In this document: positions 53,766 to 62,649 of the stretch, in pieces
How positions within the stretch are numbered: the stretch's first letter is position 1
How the letters are laid out: each line of letters begins with the position of its first letter
From: Bacteroidia bacterium
GTDB taxonomy: Bacteria; Bacteroidota; Bacteroidia; JADZBD01
Length of the DNA stretch: 64,000 nucleotides
Direction: 5' to 3'
Assembly: GCA_020852255.1 (NCBI GenBank)
Contig: JADZBD010000009.1
Coordinates: 62,001-126,000, forward strand
Position numbers and translations under genes: made by a program
Notes under the pieces: model-generated
What the model saw: the letters and a program-made list of their open reading frames with translations, nothing else
What the model was told of the DNA's origin: nothing
The model's database searches: none

Positions 53766-55037
53766 ATGCTTCAGATACAACTGATCCGAGAACAGAAAGA
53801 CCTGGTGATTCAAAAACTCGCCGTTAAGAATTTTGACGCTTCAAAGCGGGTAGATGAAATCCTGAACATTGACCAGGAGCGGCGCAGTACACAGCAGGAA
53901 CTCGAAGCTCTGAAAGCGGAAGCGAACCGGCTTGCAAAATCCGTCGGTGACTTATTTAAGTCCGGCAAGAAAGCGGAAGCCGAAGAGTTGAAGAACAAGA
54001 GTATCGCACTAAAGGAAACAGAAAAAAAGCTGGAGTTAGTGTTATCGCAAATGGAGAGAAGGCAACACGATTTGCTCGTACAGCTACCAAATATTCCTTC
54101 GGACCAGGTGAGACCGGGCAAAACCCCGGCAGACAATGAGGTTGTGGAACAGTCAGGTAACATTCCGGAATTACCCGGTGATGCGAAACCGCACTGGGAG
54201 CTGGCAACGAAATACGATCTGATCGATTTTGAATTGGGAGTAAAACTCACCGGTGCCGGATTTCCGGTGTACAAAGGACACGGAGCCAGGCTGCAGAGAG
54301 CGCTATTGAATTTCTTTCTTGACAATGCTACCCGGGAAGGCTACCGTGAAATACAACCGCCTGTACTGGTTAACGCAGATTCCGGATACGGAACCGGCCA
54401 GCTTCCCGACAAGGAAGGGCAAATGTACCATGTGCAGGAGGATGATTTGTACCTCATCCCTACTGCGGAAGTTCCCATCACAAATATATACAGAGACGTT
54501 ATTCTTAAGGCTTCAGATCTTCCCATCCGGAATTGCGGTTACACTCCCTGTTTCAGGAGAGAAGCCGGAAGTTATGGAAAGGATGTGCGGGGCTTGAACC
54601 GTTTACACCAATTCGACAAAGTGGAGATCGTACAGATTGCCCATCCTTCCGAAAGCTACACAATACTGGAAGAGATGAGAAATTACGTAACCGGTCTTTT
54701 AAAACAGCTTGAGCTGCCATTCCGAGTGCTCCGGCTTTGCGGAGGAGATATGAGTTTCGCCTCTGCGCAAACGTACGACATGGAAGTGTACAGTGCCGCT
54801 CAAAAAAAATGGCTGGAGGTTAGTTCTGTTTCCAACTTTGAAACCTTTCAGAGTCATAGAATGAAGCTGCGCTTCAAAGATGAGCAAGGAAAAACCCAAC
54901 CCGCCCATACATTGAACGGGAGCGCTCTTGCCTTCCCTCGTATAGTGGCCGCATTGCTGGAAAATAACCAGAGTGAAAACGGTATCCGGATTCCTAAGGC
55001 GCTGGTACCTTATACAGGCTTTGACCGAATTCAATAA
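53766..55037 (+). CDS. serS: Seryl-tRNA synthetase
   Basis: A 423-residue class II synthetase. The N-terminal coiled-coil arm that contacts the long variable arm of tRNA-Ser spans about residues 30-105. Catalytic motifs follow: motif 2 CFRREAGSYGKDVRGLNRLHQFDKVE, TAEVPI before it, and motif 3 GSALAFPRIVAALLENNQ. Length is normal. It leads a probable five-gene operon (serS, a lipoprotein, a TPR protein, DUF4286, rsmA), with 2-5 nt gaps or overlaps. Confidence 0.99.
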   Translation: MLQIQLIREQKDLVIQKLAVKNFDASKRVDEILNIDQERRSTQQELEALKAEANRLAKSVGDLFKSGKKAEAEELKNKSIALKETEKKLELVLSQMERRQHDLLVQLPNIPSDQVRPGKTPADNEVVEQSGNIPELPGDAKPHWELATKYDLIDFELGVKLTGAGFPVYKGHGARLQRALLNFFLDNATREGYREIQPPVLVNADSGYGTGQLPDKEGQMYHVQEDDLYLIPTAEVPITNIYRDVILKASDLPIRNCGYTPCFRREAGSYGKDVRGLNRLHQFDKVEIVQIAHPSESYTILEEMRNYVTGLLKQLELPFRVLRLCGGDMSFASAQTYDMEVYSAAQKKWLEVSSVSNFETFQSHRMKLRFKDEQGKTQPAHTLNGSALAFPRIVAALLENNQSENGIRIPKALVPYTGFDRIQ

Positions 55038-55039
55038 AC

Positions 55040-55606
55040 ATGAAAACCGTACTTCTCAGCTCCCTGCTTATCGTTACGCTTTTTTTGATGCCGTCATGCG
55101 GCGGCGATCTTTATCAAACGGAGATCAGGACCATAGACAGTCTGCTCACAGCACTGGATAGTGCAGAAAAAGCATTTTGGACTATTGACTCCGCAGCAGC
55201 GCGCACAGCCTATGCCGACGTAAATAAGGACCTCGGACATTTAACGAATCTGATCCAGGACACGCTGGAGAAAAACGAAGCTCTTTTGCTCTCCAGATAC
55301 AGGGGTATACGAAAGCCACTGCGGGAGTATCTTCTTAAGCAAACTGTGATGAAAAAGGAGATTACCATAACACGCAAGCAGCTTGAGGATCTCCGCCACG
55401 ACCTTGACAAGGAATTACTTACAAAGGAAAACGCCCAGCTGCATTTCACCAAAGAATCAGGGTTGGCCCGTCTTTTGATCAATTCACTCTATATCAGTAC
55501 TGAGTCTGTGGACATTTTCCTTCGCCGTTATGCGGAGGTGAACCCTTCGATTGATTCACTCGTACAAGTAAAAGAGCAGCAGCTTCAGAAGAAAACAATC
55601 CCTTGA
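55040..55606 (+). CDS. Small lipoprotein, function unknown (188 aa)
   Basis: A signal peptide with lipobox LMPSC (Cys at about residue 20) and a helical remainder with likely coiled coil (IRTIDSLLTALDSAEKAF and ITRKQLEDLRHDLDKELL). No catalytic motif. I do not recognise a named family. It starts 2 nt after serS and its stop overlaps the TTG start of the next gene (TTGA), so the two are translationally coupled. The TPR protein next to it may be a partner in the periplasm. Confidence 0.8.
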   Translation: MKTVLLSSLLIVTLFLMPSCGGDLYQTEIRTIDSLLTALDSAEKAFWTIDSAAARTAYADVNKDLGHLTNLIQDTLEKNEALLLSRYRGIRKPLREYLLKQTVMKKEITITRKQLEDLRHDLDKELLTKENAQLHFTKESGLARLLINSLYISTESVDIFLRRYAEVNPSIDSLVQVKEQQLQKKTIP

Positions 55607-57417
55607 AACACGGTTTACTGTTATTATTCATTCTTATTTGCTCTTCCGGTTTTAGTCAGACGGGCAACGACGAACTGCTGGCAGCACAGTACTACCAGAA
55701 CAAGGAATATGACAAAGCGCTGATCTACTACGAAAAGCTTTACCAGAAAAAGGACAATCAGGCATATTACAAATACTACGTTGACTGTCTCATTGAAACC
55801 AAGGCATATAAAGAAGCAGAAAAAGTTATCCGGAAAAGAATTAAGGCAGAACCGGGCTCGCTGTACTATTATGTTGACTTAGGGTTGGTCTATCTGCGCG
55901 CCGGCGAGGAAACCAAAGCTAAAGAACAATTCGAGAAAGCAATTTCCCAGCTCAGTGAGGAAAACAATCAGGTTTTTGTGGTTGCCAAATCCTTTCTGGC
56001 CATCCGCGAATACGATCTGGCAATAAAAACGTATGAAAAAGGAAGAAAACTCATGAAGGGATCTTACCCCTTCAATTTCGAGATTGCCCAGGTGTACGGC
56101 CAAAAAGGAGAATACCCTTCCATGATCGGAGAAATCCTGGATGTACTGCTGATTAATATATCGTATAAGCAGAGTGTGGAAGACGCTTTGGCTCCCTTTC
56201 TGGAAGACGGCACCGGAAACAAACGCGTAGATCTTGTTCGCACCGAACTACTTAAACGAACGCAGAAATTCCCGGATAAAATCATTTTTTCTGAAATGCT
56301 CATCTGGCTTCTCATACAGCAGCGGGAATTCGAAGCCGCATTCACTCAGGTTAAGGCACTTGATAAACGGTTAAAGGAAGAAGGGCAGCGGGTCATGGAG
56401 TTGGGAACAGTGTGTGCGGGAAATGAGATGTATGAAACAGCCATCCATTGTTACCAGTATGTACTCAACAAAGGAAACAATGGGAGTTTTTATATCGCCG
56501 CCCGGCAGGAGTTACTGAATGTAATGTATAAAAAAGTTGTAGGAAGGAATGACTATACCCCTGCAGATCTGATGGAGTTGGAAAAGAATTATCAGATTGC
56601 TCTGGAAGAACTTGGGAAGAGTTCCGCCACCATTTTTCTGATCAGGAACCTGGCACACATTCAGGCTTTTTACCTGAACAAACTGGACGAACCGATCAGC
56701 TTACTGAATGATGCACTGATGATGGGTGGTCTCACTCCCGGTGCTGAGGCGGAATGTAAACTGGAGCTGGCCGACATTCTTCTGCTCAAAGGTGAGATAT
56801 GGGACGCCTCCCTGATGTATTCACAGGTGGAAAAAGCCATGAAACACGATGTGCTGGGACATGAAGCAAAATACCGCAATGCCCGTCTCTCATACTACAT
56901 CGGAGATTTTAAATGGGCACAGGCCCAGCTCGATGCATTGAAAGGTGCTACCTCTAAACTCATTTCGAACGACGCCATGGATCTGAGTCTGCTGATAAGC
57001 GATAATTCCACTCTTGACACCAACCTGGTGCCCCTGATAATGTTCGCACGTGCTGATTTGCTTTTTTTCCGAAACAACTTTGATCTCTCTCTGAGCACCC
57101 TTGACTCTATCCGCACATTATTTCCCGGCCATATGCTTACTGATGAGATCTTGTTTAAAAAATACCAGATCGCCATGCGCCGGGGAAAATGGCAGGAGGC
57201 CGCCGGATTTTTACAGTTAATACTGAAAGATCATTCTTTTGATATTTACGCGGATGATGCGTGCTTTAAACTCGGTGATCTGTATGAACACCAGTTATAC
57301 GATCCTGACAAAGCAAGAGAATATTATGAACAGGTGCTTCTCAAATTTCCAAACAGTCTGTTCTCCGTGGAAGCCCGCAAAAGATACCGCCGTCTCCGCG
57401 GCGACGGAATGAACTGA
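55603..57417 (+). CDS. Secreted TPR-repeat protein (604 aa)
   Basis: A 604-residue protein with a signal peptide (about 1-18, ending GFSQ) and TPR repeats throughout. Clear examples: LLAAQYYQNKEYDKALIYYEKL, YVDLGLVYLRAGEETKAKEQF at about residues 88-108, and the last unit ACFKLGDLYEHQLYDPDKAREYY near the C-terminus. TTG55603 is the start, overlapping the preceding stop. It resembles envelope TPR proteins found near cell-envelope genes in Bacteroidota; a scaffold role is inferred. It is followed by DUF4286 after 5 nt. Confidence 0.85.
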   Translation: MKHGLLLLFILICSSGFSQTGNDELLAAQYYQNKEYDKALIYYEKLYQKKDNQAYYKYYVDCLIETKAYKEAEKVIRKRIKAEPGSLYYYVDLGLVYLRAGEETKAKEQFEKAISQLSEENNQVFVVAKSFLAIREYDLAIKTYEKGRKLMKGSYPFNFEIAQVYGQKGEYPSMIGEILDVLLINISYKQSVEDALAPFLEDGTGNKRVDLVRTELLKRTQKFPDKIIFSEMLIWLLIQQREFEAAFTQVKALDKRLKEEGQRVMELGTVCAGNEMYETAIHCYQYVLNKGNNGSFYIAARQELLNVMYKKVVGRNDYTPADLMELEKNYQIALEELGKSSATIFLIRNLAHIQAFYLNKLDEPISLLNDALMMGGLTPGAEAECKLELADILLLKGEIWDASLMYSQVEKAMKHDVLGHEAKYRNARLSYYIGDFKWAQAQLDALKGATSKLISNDAMDLSLLISDNSTLDTNLVPLIMFARADLLFFRNNFDLSLSTLDSIRTLFPGHMLTDEILFKKYQIAMRRGKWQEAAGFLQLILKDHSFDIYADDACFKLGDLYEHQLYDPDKAREYYEQVLLKFPNSLFSVEARKRYRRLRGDGMN

Positions 57418-57422
57418 CACGC

Positions 57423-57728
57423 ATGATTATTTACAACGTCACGATCAATATTGAAGAATCCGTTCACGATGAATGGCTTCATTGGATGAAGGAACACCAT
57501 ATCCCTGCCGTGATGGCAACCGGCTATTTTCTGGAAAACAGGTTTTGCCGGGTTCTGGTGGAAGAAGAAAGCGGAAAAACATATTCCGTACAGTATACCT
57601 GCGCAACGATGGCAGATCTGGAAGAATATCGTTTAAAGGAGGCCCCGCGCCTTCAACAAGAGCACCTGGAACGATTCAAGGATAAATTCGTGGCGTTCAG
57701 AACGCTGCTCGAGATCGTTTCAAAATGA
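57423..57728 (+). CDS. DUF4286 family protein
   Basis: A 101-residue protein matching DUF4286 along its length (MIIYNVTINIEESVHDEWLHWM, HIPAVMATGYF, QYTCATMADLEEYRLKEAPRL). It is predicted to have a small alpha/beta, possibly ferredoxin-like, fold. Function unknown. It lies between a TPR protein and rsmA, and overlaps rsmA by ATGA, a neighbourhood I recall from other Bacteroidota. Confidence 0.9.
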   Translation: MIIYNVTINIEESVHDEWLHWMKEHHIPAVMATGYFLENRFCRVLVEEESGKTYSVQYTCATMADLEEYRLKEAPRLQQEHLERFKDKFVAFRTLLEIVSK

Positions 57729-58534
57729 CCGAAAAAGTAAGGCCTAAAAAACATCTTGGTCAGCATTTTCTCAAGGATAAAACTATTGCGAAAAAAATTG
57801 CCGACTGCCTGCAACTGCATGAACAGCGTCCGTACGTGCTGGAAATTGGACCCGGTACCGGCGTGCTGACGGAATATCTATTACAGTGTCGCGGTGTTGA
57901 TCTGAAAGTAGCAGAGATAGATCCGGATTCCATTTCCCATCTCAATAAACATTTCCCTGCACTGGAGGGTCGAATCCTGGAAGGAGACTTTCTCCAGATG
58001 GACATTAAGAAGATGTTTCCGGATGAATTCGCCGTTATCGGTAATTTCCCATACAACATTTCCAGCCAGATTCTGTTTCGTGCTTTTGATCACCGGGCCA
58101 TTATCTGGCAGGTCACAGGCATGTTTCAGCGGGAAGTAGCCAGGAGGATCACCAGTCCGCACGGGAACAAGGATTACGGAATTCTCAGTGTTCTTTTCCA
58201 GGCCTTTTATCACTGTGAATATCTCTTCACTGTGAATGAAGGGGTTTTTGATCCTCCTCCGAAAGTAAAATCGGGTGTAATACGAATGATCAGAAAGGAA
58301 AATTTTAATCCGGAATGCAATGAGTTGCTTTTCCGTGAAGTAGTAAAAGCTGCGTTTAATCAGCGCAGAAAAACGCTGCGCAATGCGCTGAGCCGGCTTT
58401 GTGGTTCATACGGTTTCAGCGCTGCCGGATTGCCTTTCAGTGACCTGCGGGCAGAGCAACTGTCCTGGGAAGAATTCCTTGAGTTAACCAGAGCTATTCA
58501 GGGGAAAATCACACCATCACAATCGCTGCAGTAA
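57725..58534 (+). CDS. rsmA: 16S rRNA (adenine1518/1519-N6)-dimethyltransferase
   Basis: A 269-residue RsmA/KsgA that dimethylates two adjacent adenines in helix 45 of 16S rRNA late in 30S assembly. SAM-binding and catalytic marks: KKHLGQHFLKD at the N-terminus, VLEIGPGTGVLTE (motif I), VAEIDPD (motif II) and the catalytic NFPYNISSQIL. The C-terminal domain has FDPPPKVKSGVIRM. The stop region overlaps the convergent SGNH gene by 37 bp. Confidence 0.97.
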   Translation: MTEKVRPKKHLGQHFLKDKTIAKKIADCLQLHEQRPYVLEIGPGTGVLTEYLLQCRGVDLKVAEIDPDSISHLNKHFPALEGRILEGDFLQMDIKKMFPDEFAVIGNFPYNISSQILFRAFDHRAIIWQVTGMFQREVARRITSPHGNKDYGILSVLFQAFYHCEYLFTVNEGVFDPPPKVKSGVIRMIRKENFNPECNELLFREVVKAAFNQRRKTLRNALSRLCGSYGFSAAGLPFSDLRAEQLSWEEFLELTRAIQGKITPSQSLQ

Positions 58535-59847
58535 ACTCCGGGTATTACTGCATTGTACTTCCGGCATACCGATTTAACGAATTCATTTGCCAGGACAGCA
58601 TATCCTTTTTGATGCGGGTGGTATCCATCAAGTGAGAAAAAGCCTCCACTTACAAACGTACTGTTCAGTTCAACGCCGTTCCACATAGTGCCGGACTTTA
58701 ATCCTGAGAAAAAGGAATGCATATCGCACAGTGCCAACCCGTAATAAGATGCCCGCTCGTTAATCACAGAATTATAATGCTGCAGGAAAGAACGGAGCGT
58801 ATTCATTTCACTGATGTCCAGCACATACCTGTCCGGTATTGGAGTGAATACTCCCATATAATTACACTTAACTGAATCCAAGGGCAATGTCAGCAGTAAG
58901 TATTCGCCTTCGATCATCTTACGGTAATTACCGGGAGAATCCGGATCGGCGATCACAAAACCATTTTGCCCGGCAACAAAATTGAACATATATCCTGTAA
59001 GCTGGTTGAGTGAATCTGCCTTTGATTGAGTAAGCTCCAACCCGTTCCAGGGAATGGTGGTATAGAAGGGAATAGCGGAAGGATCGGGAATATTCGCGAT
59101 CACTCCTTTTGCACCGTTGGCACAGAGCGCTCCGAGATACTGATCGAGGTAATGCCAGAATACAGAACCCGAAGGAATAGTGAAAGACGTAGCACCGCTG
59201 CGGGCATGTTCATATATTTCTTCCATGCCGAACCACGCCGCAAAAAAAGTAGCCTGTTGCGCTACAGCATCCCCCTTCACCGTAGAATTACCGACATTGG
59301 AGGCGAACCGGTGGTAATACGGATTGGGATTTCCATTCTGCCATGAGGCAGAAAACGAAAGAGAAAAGTGATCCTGTATCCGTGCGTAGGGCACCGCCAG
59401 ATTCTGAAAACTGTTTCCTGATATTCCGTCGAGATAAGGAGAAGCGAGTGACAGACCAAAGGTATCTTTCAACGGCTTGAGTGCCGATATACCCTCACAG
59501 TCCGTTTTATATCCCAGCCGCGAGGCATGTACAAAAACACCTTCCCAGGGTTTCGCATTGAGTCCTAATCCAAGATGATCTGGCATCAACGGCTGCCGGA
59601 ATGATCCTCCCCCCACTTTGCTGAACTGACCGGCCATCAGCGCGCCGATAGAACGCTCCTGTCCTTTTTTCCACAATGCTCCGTCCTGGAAGCCCGTCAT
59701 ATAACTACCTCCCACCGCAATAAACTTCGAAAAATTCGCATCTCCTGCTGTGTACTCGGGTAATTCAAGATCCGGAGTACATGCTGCCAGCGCCCATAAA
59801 AAAAACAAGGCCGGTACAGGAAAATGCTGCCTGAGACGATGAAACAT
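58498..59847 (-). CDS. SGNH/GDSL-hydrolase-like lipoprotein
   Basis: A 449-residue lipoprotein (lipobox ALAAC, Cys at about residue 23). The sequence FIAVGGSYMTGFQDGAL at about residues 43-59 corresponds to the GDSL block I, with the serine retained in GGSYMTG, and the C-terminal GYHPHQKGYAVLANEF supplies the Asp/His of block V (here DGYHPHQKG). SGNH hydrolases act on esters of lipids, polysaccharides or peptidoglycan; the substrate is not evident. The altered GDSL makes activity less certain. It overlaps rsmA by 37 bp at the 3' end; the NifU-like gene stops at its start codon. Confidence 0.82.
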   Translation of the reverse strand: MFHRLRQHFPVPALFFLWALAACTPDLELPEYTAGDANFSKFIAVGGSYMTGFQDGALWKKGQERSIGALMAGQFSKVGGGSFRQPLMPDHLGLGLNAKPWEGVFVHASRLGYKTDCEGISALKPLKDTFGLSLASPYLDGISGNSFQNLAVPYARIQDHFSLSFSASWQNGNPNPYYHRFASNVGNSTVKGDAVAQQATFFAAWFGMEEIYEHARSGATSFTIPSGSVFWHYLDQYLGALCANGAKGVIANIPDPSAIPFYTTIPWNGLELTQSKADSLNQLTGYMFNFVAGQNGFVIADPDSPGNYRKMIEGEYLLLTLPLDSVKCNYMGVFTPIPDRYVLDISEMNTLRSFLQHYNSVINERASYYGLALCDMHSFFSGLKSGTMWNGVELNSTFVSGGFFSLDGYHPHQKGYAVLANEFVKSVCRKYNAVIPGVYCSDCDGVIFP

Positions 59848-60113
59848 CAGAAGCCCGGAATATCAATATTGATCGCCTCGACTGATTTTATCTCCGGTAC
59901 AGCACGCCGCACCGTGGCTTCAATCCCCGATTTCAGAGTCATCATGCTCATTGAACAGGACTGACAGGCGCCGGTGAGCCGGAGCAGAGCAACACCATCA
60001 GGTGTTACTTCCTCCAGTTCCACATTGCCGCCATCTGCTTCGAGATAAGGACGGATCTGTTCCAGCGCTTTTTCGACTTTCGCTTTAAGAGCTATTTGTG
60101 CTGTTTCATTCAT
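59847..60113 (-). CDS. NifU-like iron-sulphur scaffold protein
   Basis: An 88-residue NifU C-terminal domain protein. Cys50 and Cys53 in the GACQSCSMS motif can carry a transient [4Fe-4S] cluster. The typical [14 protein letters not shown] helix is upstream. The open frame extends 16 codons before ATG60113, but homology begins at MNETAQ. It overlaps the end of mrp by 8 bp, and the Fe-S scaffold/carrier pairing is consistent: NifU-type proteins and Mrp both deliver Fe-S clusters. Confidence 0.92.
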   Translation of the reverse strand: MNETAQIALKAKVEKALEQIRPYLEADGGNVELEEVTPDGVALLRLTGACQSCSMSMMTLKSGIEATVRRAVPEIKSVEAINIDIPGF

Positions 60114-61209
60114 GTTGATCGGCGGTGCTGGTTTCCTGAACATTTTCCTTCGGGCGGGCATTCAAAATAGCCAGTTGTTGTGCAATATTCCGGGCCACGC
60201 TGAGAAAAGCAAGAGACTGTGGGGTATTTTCTTGCAGCACAACGGGTCTGCCCGCATCTCCTGATTCACAAATACTTTGTATTAAAGGGATTTCGCCCAG
60301 AAATGGAATTTCCAATTGTGCAGCCAACGACTTCGCTCCTTCCTTGCCGAAAATATAATATTTGTTATGAGGAAGCTCCGCCGGTGAGAAATACGCCATG
60401 TTTTCTACCATACCGAGAACCGGCACCTTAAGCTGAGACATACGGAACATTGCAATACCTTTCCGGGCATCTGCCAGCGCCACCTGCTGAGGTGTGCTGA
60501 CAATGACTACACCTGAGAGAGGTACAGACTGAACCAGTGAAAGGTGAATATCGCCCGTTCCCGGAGGAAGATCTACGATCATATAATCCAATTCACCCCA
60601 ATGAACATCAGTGAACAGCTGTGTGAGTGCCCGCGTGGCCATTGGTCCGCGCCAGGGAATGGCCTGATCCGGGTCGGCAAAAAATCCGATAGACATAATC
60701 TGAATACCGTGAGCCTGCACAGGCACCATTTTATTTTTACCATCTACAGTCACCACTCCAGGTTTGTCGAACACGGCATCAAACATGATAGGAACCGACG
60801 GCCCATAAATGTCTGCGTCAACCAAACCTACCTTTGCACCCATTGAGGAGAGTGCGAGAGCCAAGTTCGCCGCTACCGTGGACTTCCCCACTCCACCCTT
60901 CCCCGAGGCAACAGCAATGATATTCTTTACAGAAGGAAGTAATGCATTCTTCCTGGAGGTAACACTGGCATCCATTTTTATGTTGATCACCGCCTGCTTA
61001 TCCACATAATGAATGATTGCATTCTTTGCCGCATTATGTATCATGTCCTTCATGGGGCATGCAGGGGTTGTGAGCATAATGGTGAAAGAGACATTGCTCC
61101 CTTCCACCCGGAGGTCGCGCACCATACCAAGCGTTACAATATCCTTCTTCAGATCCGGATCCTCTACGTTACGCAGAGCCTCCAGTACTTTTTCTTTCGT
61201 GATGGCCAT
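60106..61209 (-). CDS. mrp: Mrp/ApbC family Fe-S carrier ATPase
   Basis: A 367-residue protein: an N-terminal MIP18/DUF59 domain (about 1-85, [22 protein letters not shown]) followed by a ParA-type ATPase with deviant Walker [26 protein letters not shown] and [10 protein letters not shown]. Mrp proteins transfer [4Fe-4S] clusters. The C-terminal CxxC used by Escherichia coli Mrp is not seen; the region reads [19 protein letters not shown]61209 is chosen because a TATCTTTA promoter box lies 7 nt upstream and homology begins there. It precedes the NifU-like gene in one operon. Confidence 0.93.
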   Translation of the reverse strand: MAITKEKVLEALRNVEDPDLKKDIVTLGMVRDLRVEGSNVSFTIMLTTPACPMKDMIHNAAKNAIIHYVDKQAVINIKMDASVTSRKNALLPSVKNIIAVASGKGGVGKSTVAANLALALSSMGAKVGLVDADIYGPSVPIMFDAVFDKPGVVTVDGKNKMVPVQAHGIQIMSIGFFADPDQAIPWRGPMATRALTQLFTDVHWGELDYMIVDLPPGTGDIHLSLVQSVPLSGVVIVSTPQQVALADARKGIAMFRMSQLKVPVLGMVENMAYFSPAELPHNKYYIFGKEGAKSLAAQLEIPFLGEIPLIQSICESGDAGRPVVLQENTPQSLAFLSVARNIAQQLAILNARPKENVQETSTADQHE

Positions 61210-61216
61210 AATCTCA

Positions 61217-61246
61217 TAAAGATACGATGAATTGGGCGTACTCAAA
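61217..61246 (-). promoter_or_regulatory. mrp-NifU promoter
   Basis: Minus-strand TTTG (61243-61246), an 18-nt spacer and TATCTTTA (61217-61224), one mismatch. It ends 7 nt before the mrp ATG; the -33 element lies in the end of the atl gene. Confidence 0.5.
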
Positions 61247-61580
61247 GTGAGAGTTCTGTTCCCGGATCCCAAAACAACTTATTGAATTTCAATACCTTAT
61301 CCTTAGCTACTTTAATTCCTTCCGCTTTAAGCCTTCGTTGCATTTCATCCGGATCATCAAAGTGATGTTTTCCGGTAAGCATCCCATTTCTGTTCACCAC
61401 GCGGTGTGCGGGTACCAGTGGTTTAGCCTGATGGGAAGCATTCATTGCCCATCCCACCATCCGGGAGCTACCGGCCGAACCGAGGTACTTTGCAATGGCT
61501 CCGTAAGTGGTTACTCTTCCTTTAGGAACGAGGCGAACCACATCATACACATCATTGAAGAAACTTCCATGCTTTTGCAC
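61242..61580 (-). CDS. Alkyltransferase-like protein (Atl), MGMT family without catalytic cysteine
   Basis: A 112-residue protein of the MGMT C-terminal fold (VPKGRVTTYGAIAKYLG DNA-binding helix; GSSRMVGWAMNASH arginine finger). The active-site PCHRV of O6-alkylguanine transferases reads PAHRV (Ala58), so it cannot accept alkyl groups. Such Atl proteins bind alkylated guanine and channel it to nucleotide excision repair. The start is GTG at 61580, with a TATCTTTA box ending 4 nt upstream. A tandem repeat separates it from the divergent DHS-like gene. Confidence 0.9.
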   Translation of the reverse strand: MQKHGSFFNDVYDVVRLVPKGRVTTYGAIAKYLGSAGSSRMVGWAMNASHQAKPLVPAHRVVNRNGMLTGKHHFDDPDEMQRRLKAEGIKVAKDKVLKFNKLFWDPGTELSL

Positions 61581-61584
61581 GGGG

Positions 61585-61592
61585 TAAAGATA
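61585..61592 (-). promoter_or_regulatory. atl -7 box, near-leaderless
   Basis: Minus-strand TATCTTTA, one mismatch from TAnnTTTG, ends 4 nt before GTG. Its TATC half comes from the edge of the 8-bp repeat array. Confidence 0.4.
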
Positions 61593-61650
61593 TTGGGATA
61601 TTGGGATATTGGGATATTGGGATATTGGGATATTAGGATATTAGGATACT
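61589..61650. repeat. 8-bp tandem repeat (GATATTGG)n between divergent promoters
   Basis: Five perfect GATATTGG units (61589-61628), two GATATTAG units (61629-61644) and a partial GATACT. The array lies wholly in the 92-bp gap between atl and the DHS-like gene and contributes bases to both promoters. Confidence 0.95.
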
Positions 61651-61654
61651 TTTG
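61625..61654 (+). promoter_or_regulatory. Promoter of the DHS-like gene
   Basis: TTG (61625-61627), a 19-nt spacer and TACTTTTG (61647-61654), an exact TAnnTTTG. The TTG belongs to the last perfect repeat unit. The box is 18 nt before the ATG. Confidence 0.6.
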
Positions 61655-61672
61655 TGGTTTAAAAAATAATTC

Positions 61673-62647
61673 ATGGAGAAAGGTCCTATATCCCGCTTTA
61701 TTGACACACACTACCGGCATTTTAACGCAGCGGCGCTGAAAGATGCAGCCATGGGTTATGAAGATCACCTGAACGCAGGTGGGAAAATGATGGTAACGCT
61801 GGCAGGCGCAATGAGCACCGGTGAACTTGGCATTTCCCTCGCCGAGATGATTCGTCAGGATAAAATTCAGATTATCTCCTGCACGGGGGCCAACCTCGAG
61901 GAAGATCTGATGAATCTGGTAGCACATAAATCCTACAAACGCGTACCACATTACCGGGATCTGACACCAAAAGATGAATGGGAACTCCTGGAGAATGGAT
62001 TCAACCGTGTCACTGACACCTGCATTCCGGAGGACGAAGCCTTTCGGCGTTTGCAGAAACATATTTACAAACTCTGGAAAGAAGCCAATGACAAGGGGGA
62101 ACGTTACTTCCCACACGAATTTATGTACAAAATGCTTTTAAGCGGCGTACTGGAGCAGTACTACGAGATTGATCCGAAAAACTCATGGATGCTGGCCGCC
62201 GCAGAGAAGAATCTTCCCATTGTTGTTCCGGGCTGGGAGGATTCCACTATGGGAAATATTTTTGCCTCGTATTGCATCAAAGGAGAACTGAAGTCAACCA
62301 CAATGAAGAGTGGCATTGATTACATGGTATGGCTGACTGACTGGTACCGAAAAAACTCTGGCGGTAAAGGAGTGGGATTTTTCCAGATTGGAGGAGGTAT
62401 TGCCGGAGACTTTCCAATATGTGTTGTTCCCATGATGTACCAGGATCTGGAATGGAAAGAAGTTCCATTCTGGAGTTATTTTTGTCAGATCTCTGATTCC
62501 ACCACTTCCTACGGCTCTTATTCAGGCGCGGTGCCGAACGAAAAGATCACCTGGGGGAAGCTGGATATCAATACACCCAAGTTCATCGTGGAAAGTGATG
62601 CAACCATTGTAGCACCATTGATCTTTTCCTGGATACTGGGTTGGTGA
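61673..62647 (+). CDS. Deoxyhypusine synthase family protein
   Basis: A 324-residue NAD-dependent enzyme of the deoxyhypusine/homospermidine synthase family. Marks: GAMSTGELG and SCTGANLEEDL (NAD site), GWEDSTMGNIF, GGGIAGDFPIC, and the catalytic lysine segment GSYSGAVPNEKITWGKLD with Lys296 aligned with Lys329 of the human enzyme. Bacteria lack eIF5A, so the likely product is homospermidine or another polyamine derivative, or modification of an unknown protein; neither is shown. The 3' end is 2 bp from the trmB stop. Confidence 0.9.
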   Translation: MEKGPISRFIDTHYRHFNAAALKDAAMGYEDHLNAGGKMMVTLAGAMSTGELGISLAEMIRQDKIQIISCTGANLEEDLMNLVAHKSYKRVPHYRDLTPKDEWELLENGFNRVTDTCIPEDEAFRRLQKHIYKLWKEANDKGERYFPHEFMYKMLLSGVLEQYYEIDPKNSWMLAAAEKNLPIVVPGWEDSTMGNIFASYCIKGELKSTTMKSGIDYMVWLTDWYRKNSGGKGVGFFQIGGGIAGDFPICVVPMMYQDLEWKEVPFWSYFCQISDSTTSYGSYSGAVPNEKITWGKLDINTPKFIVESDATIVAPLIFSWILGW

Positions 62648-62649
62648 TT

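Noticed and set aside
61589-61650. CRISPR-like array
   Set aside because: Units are 8 bp, without spacers.
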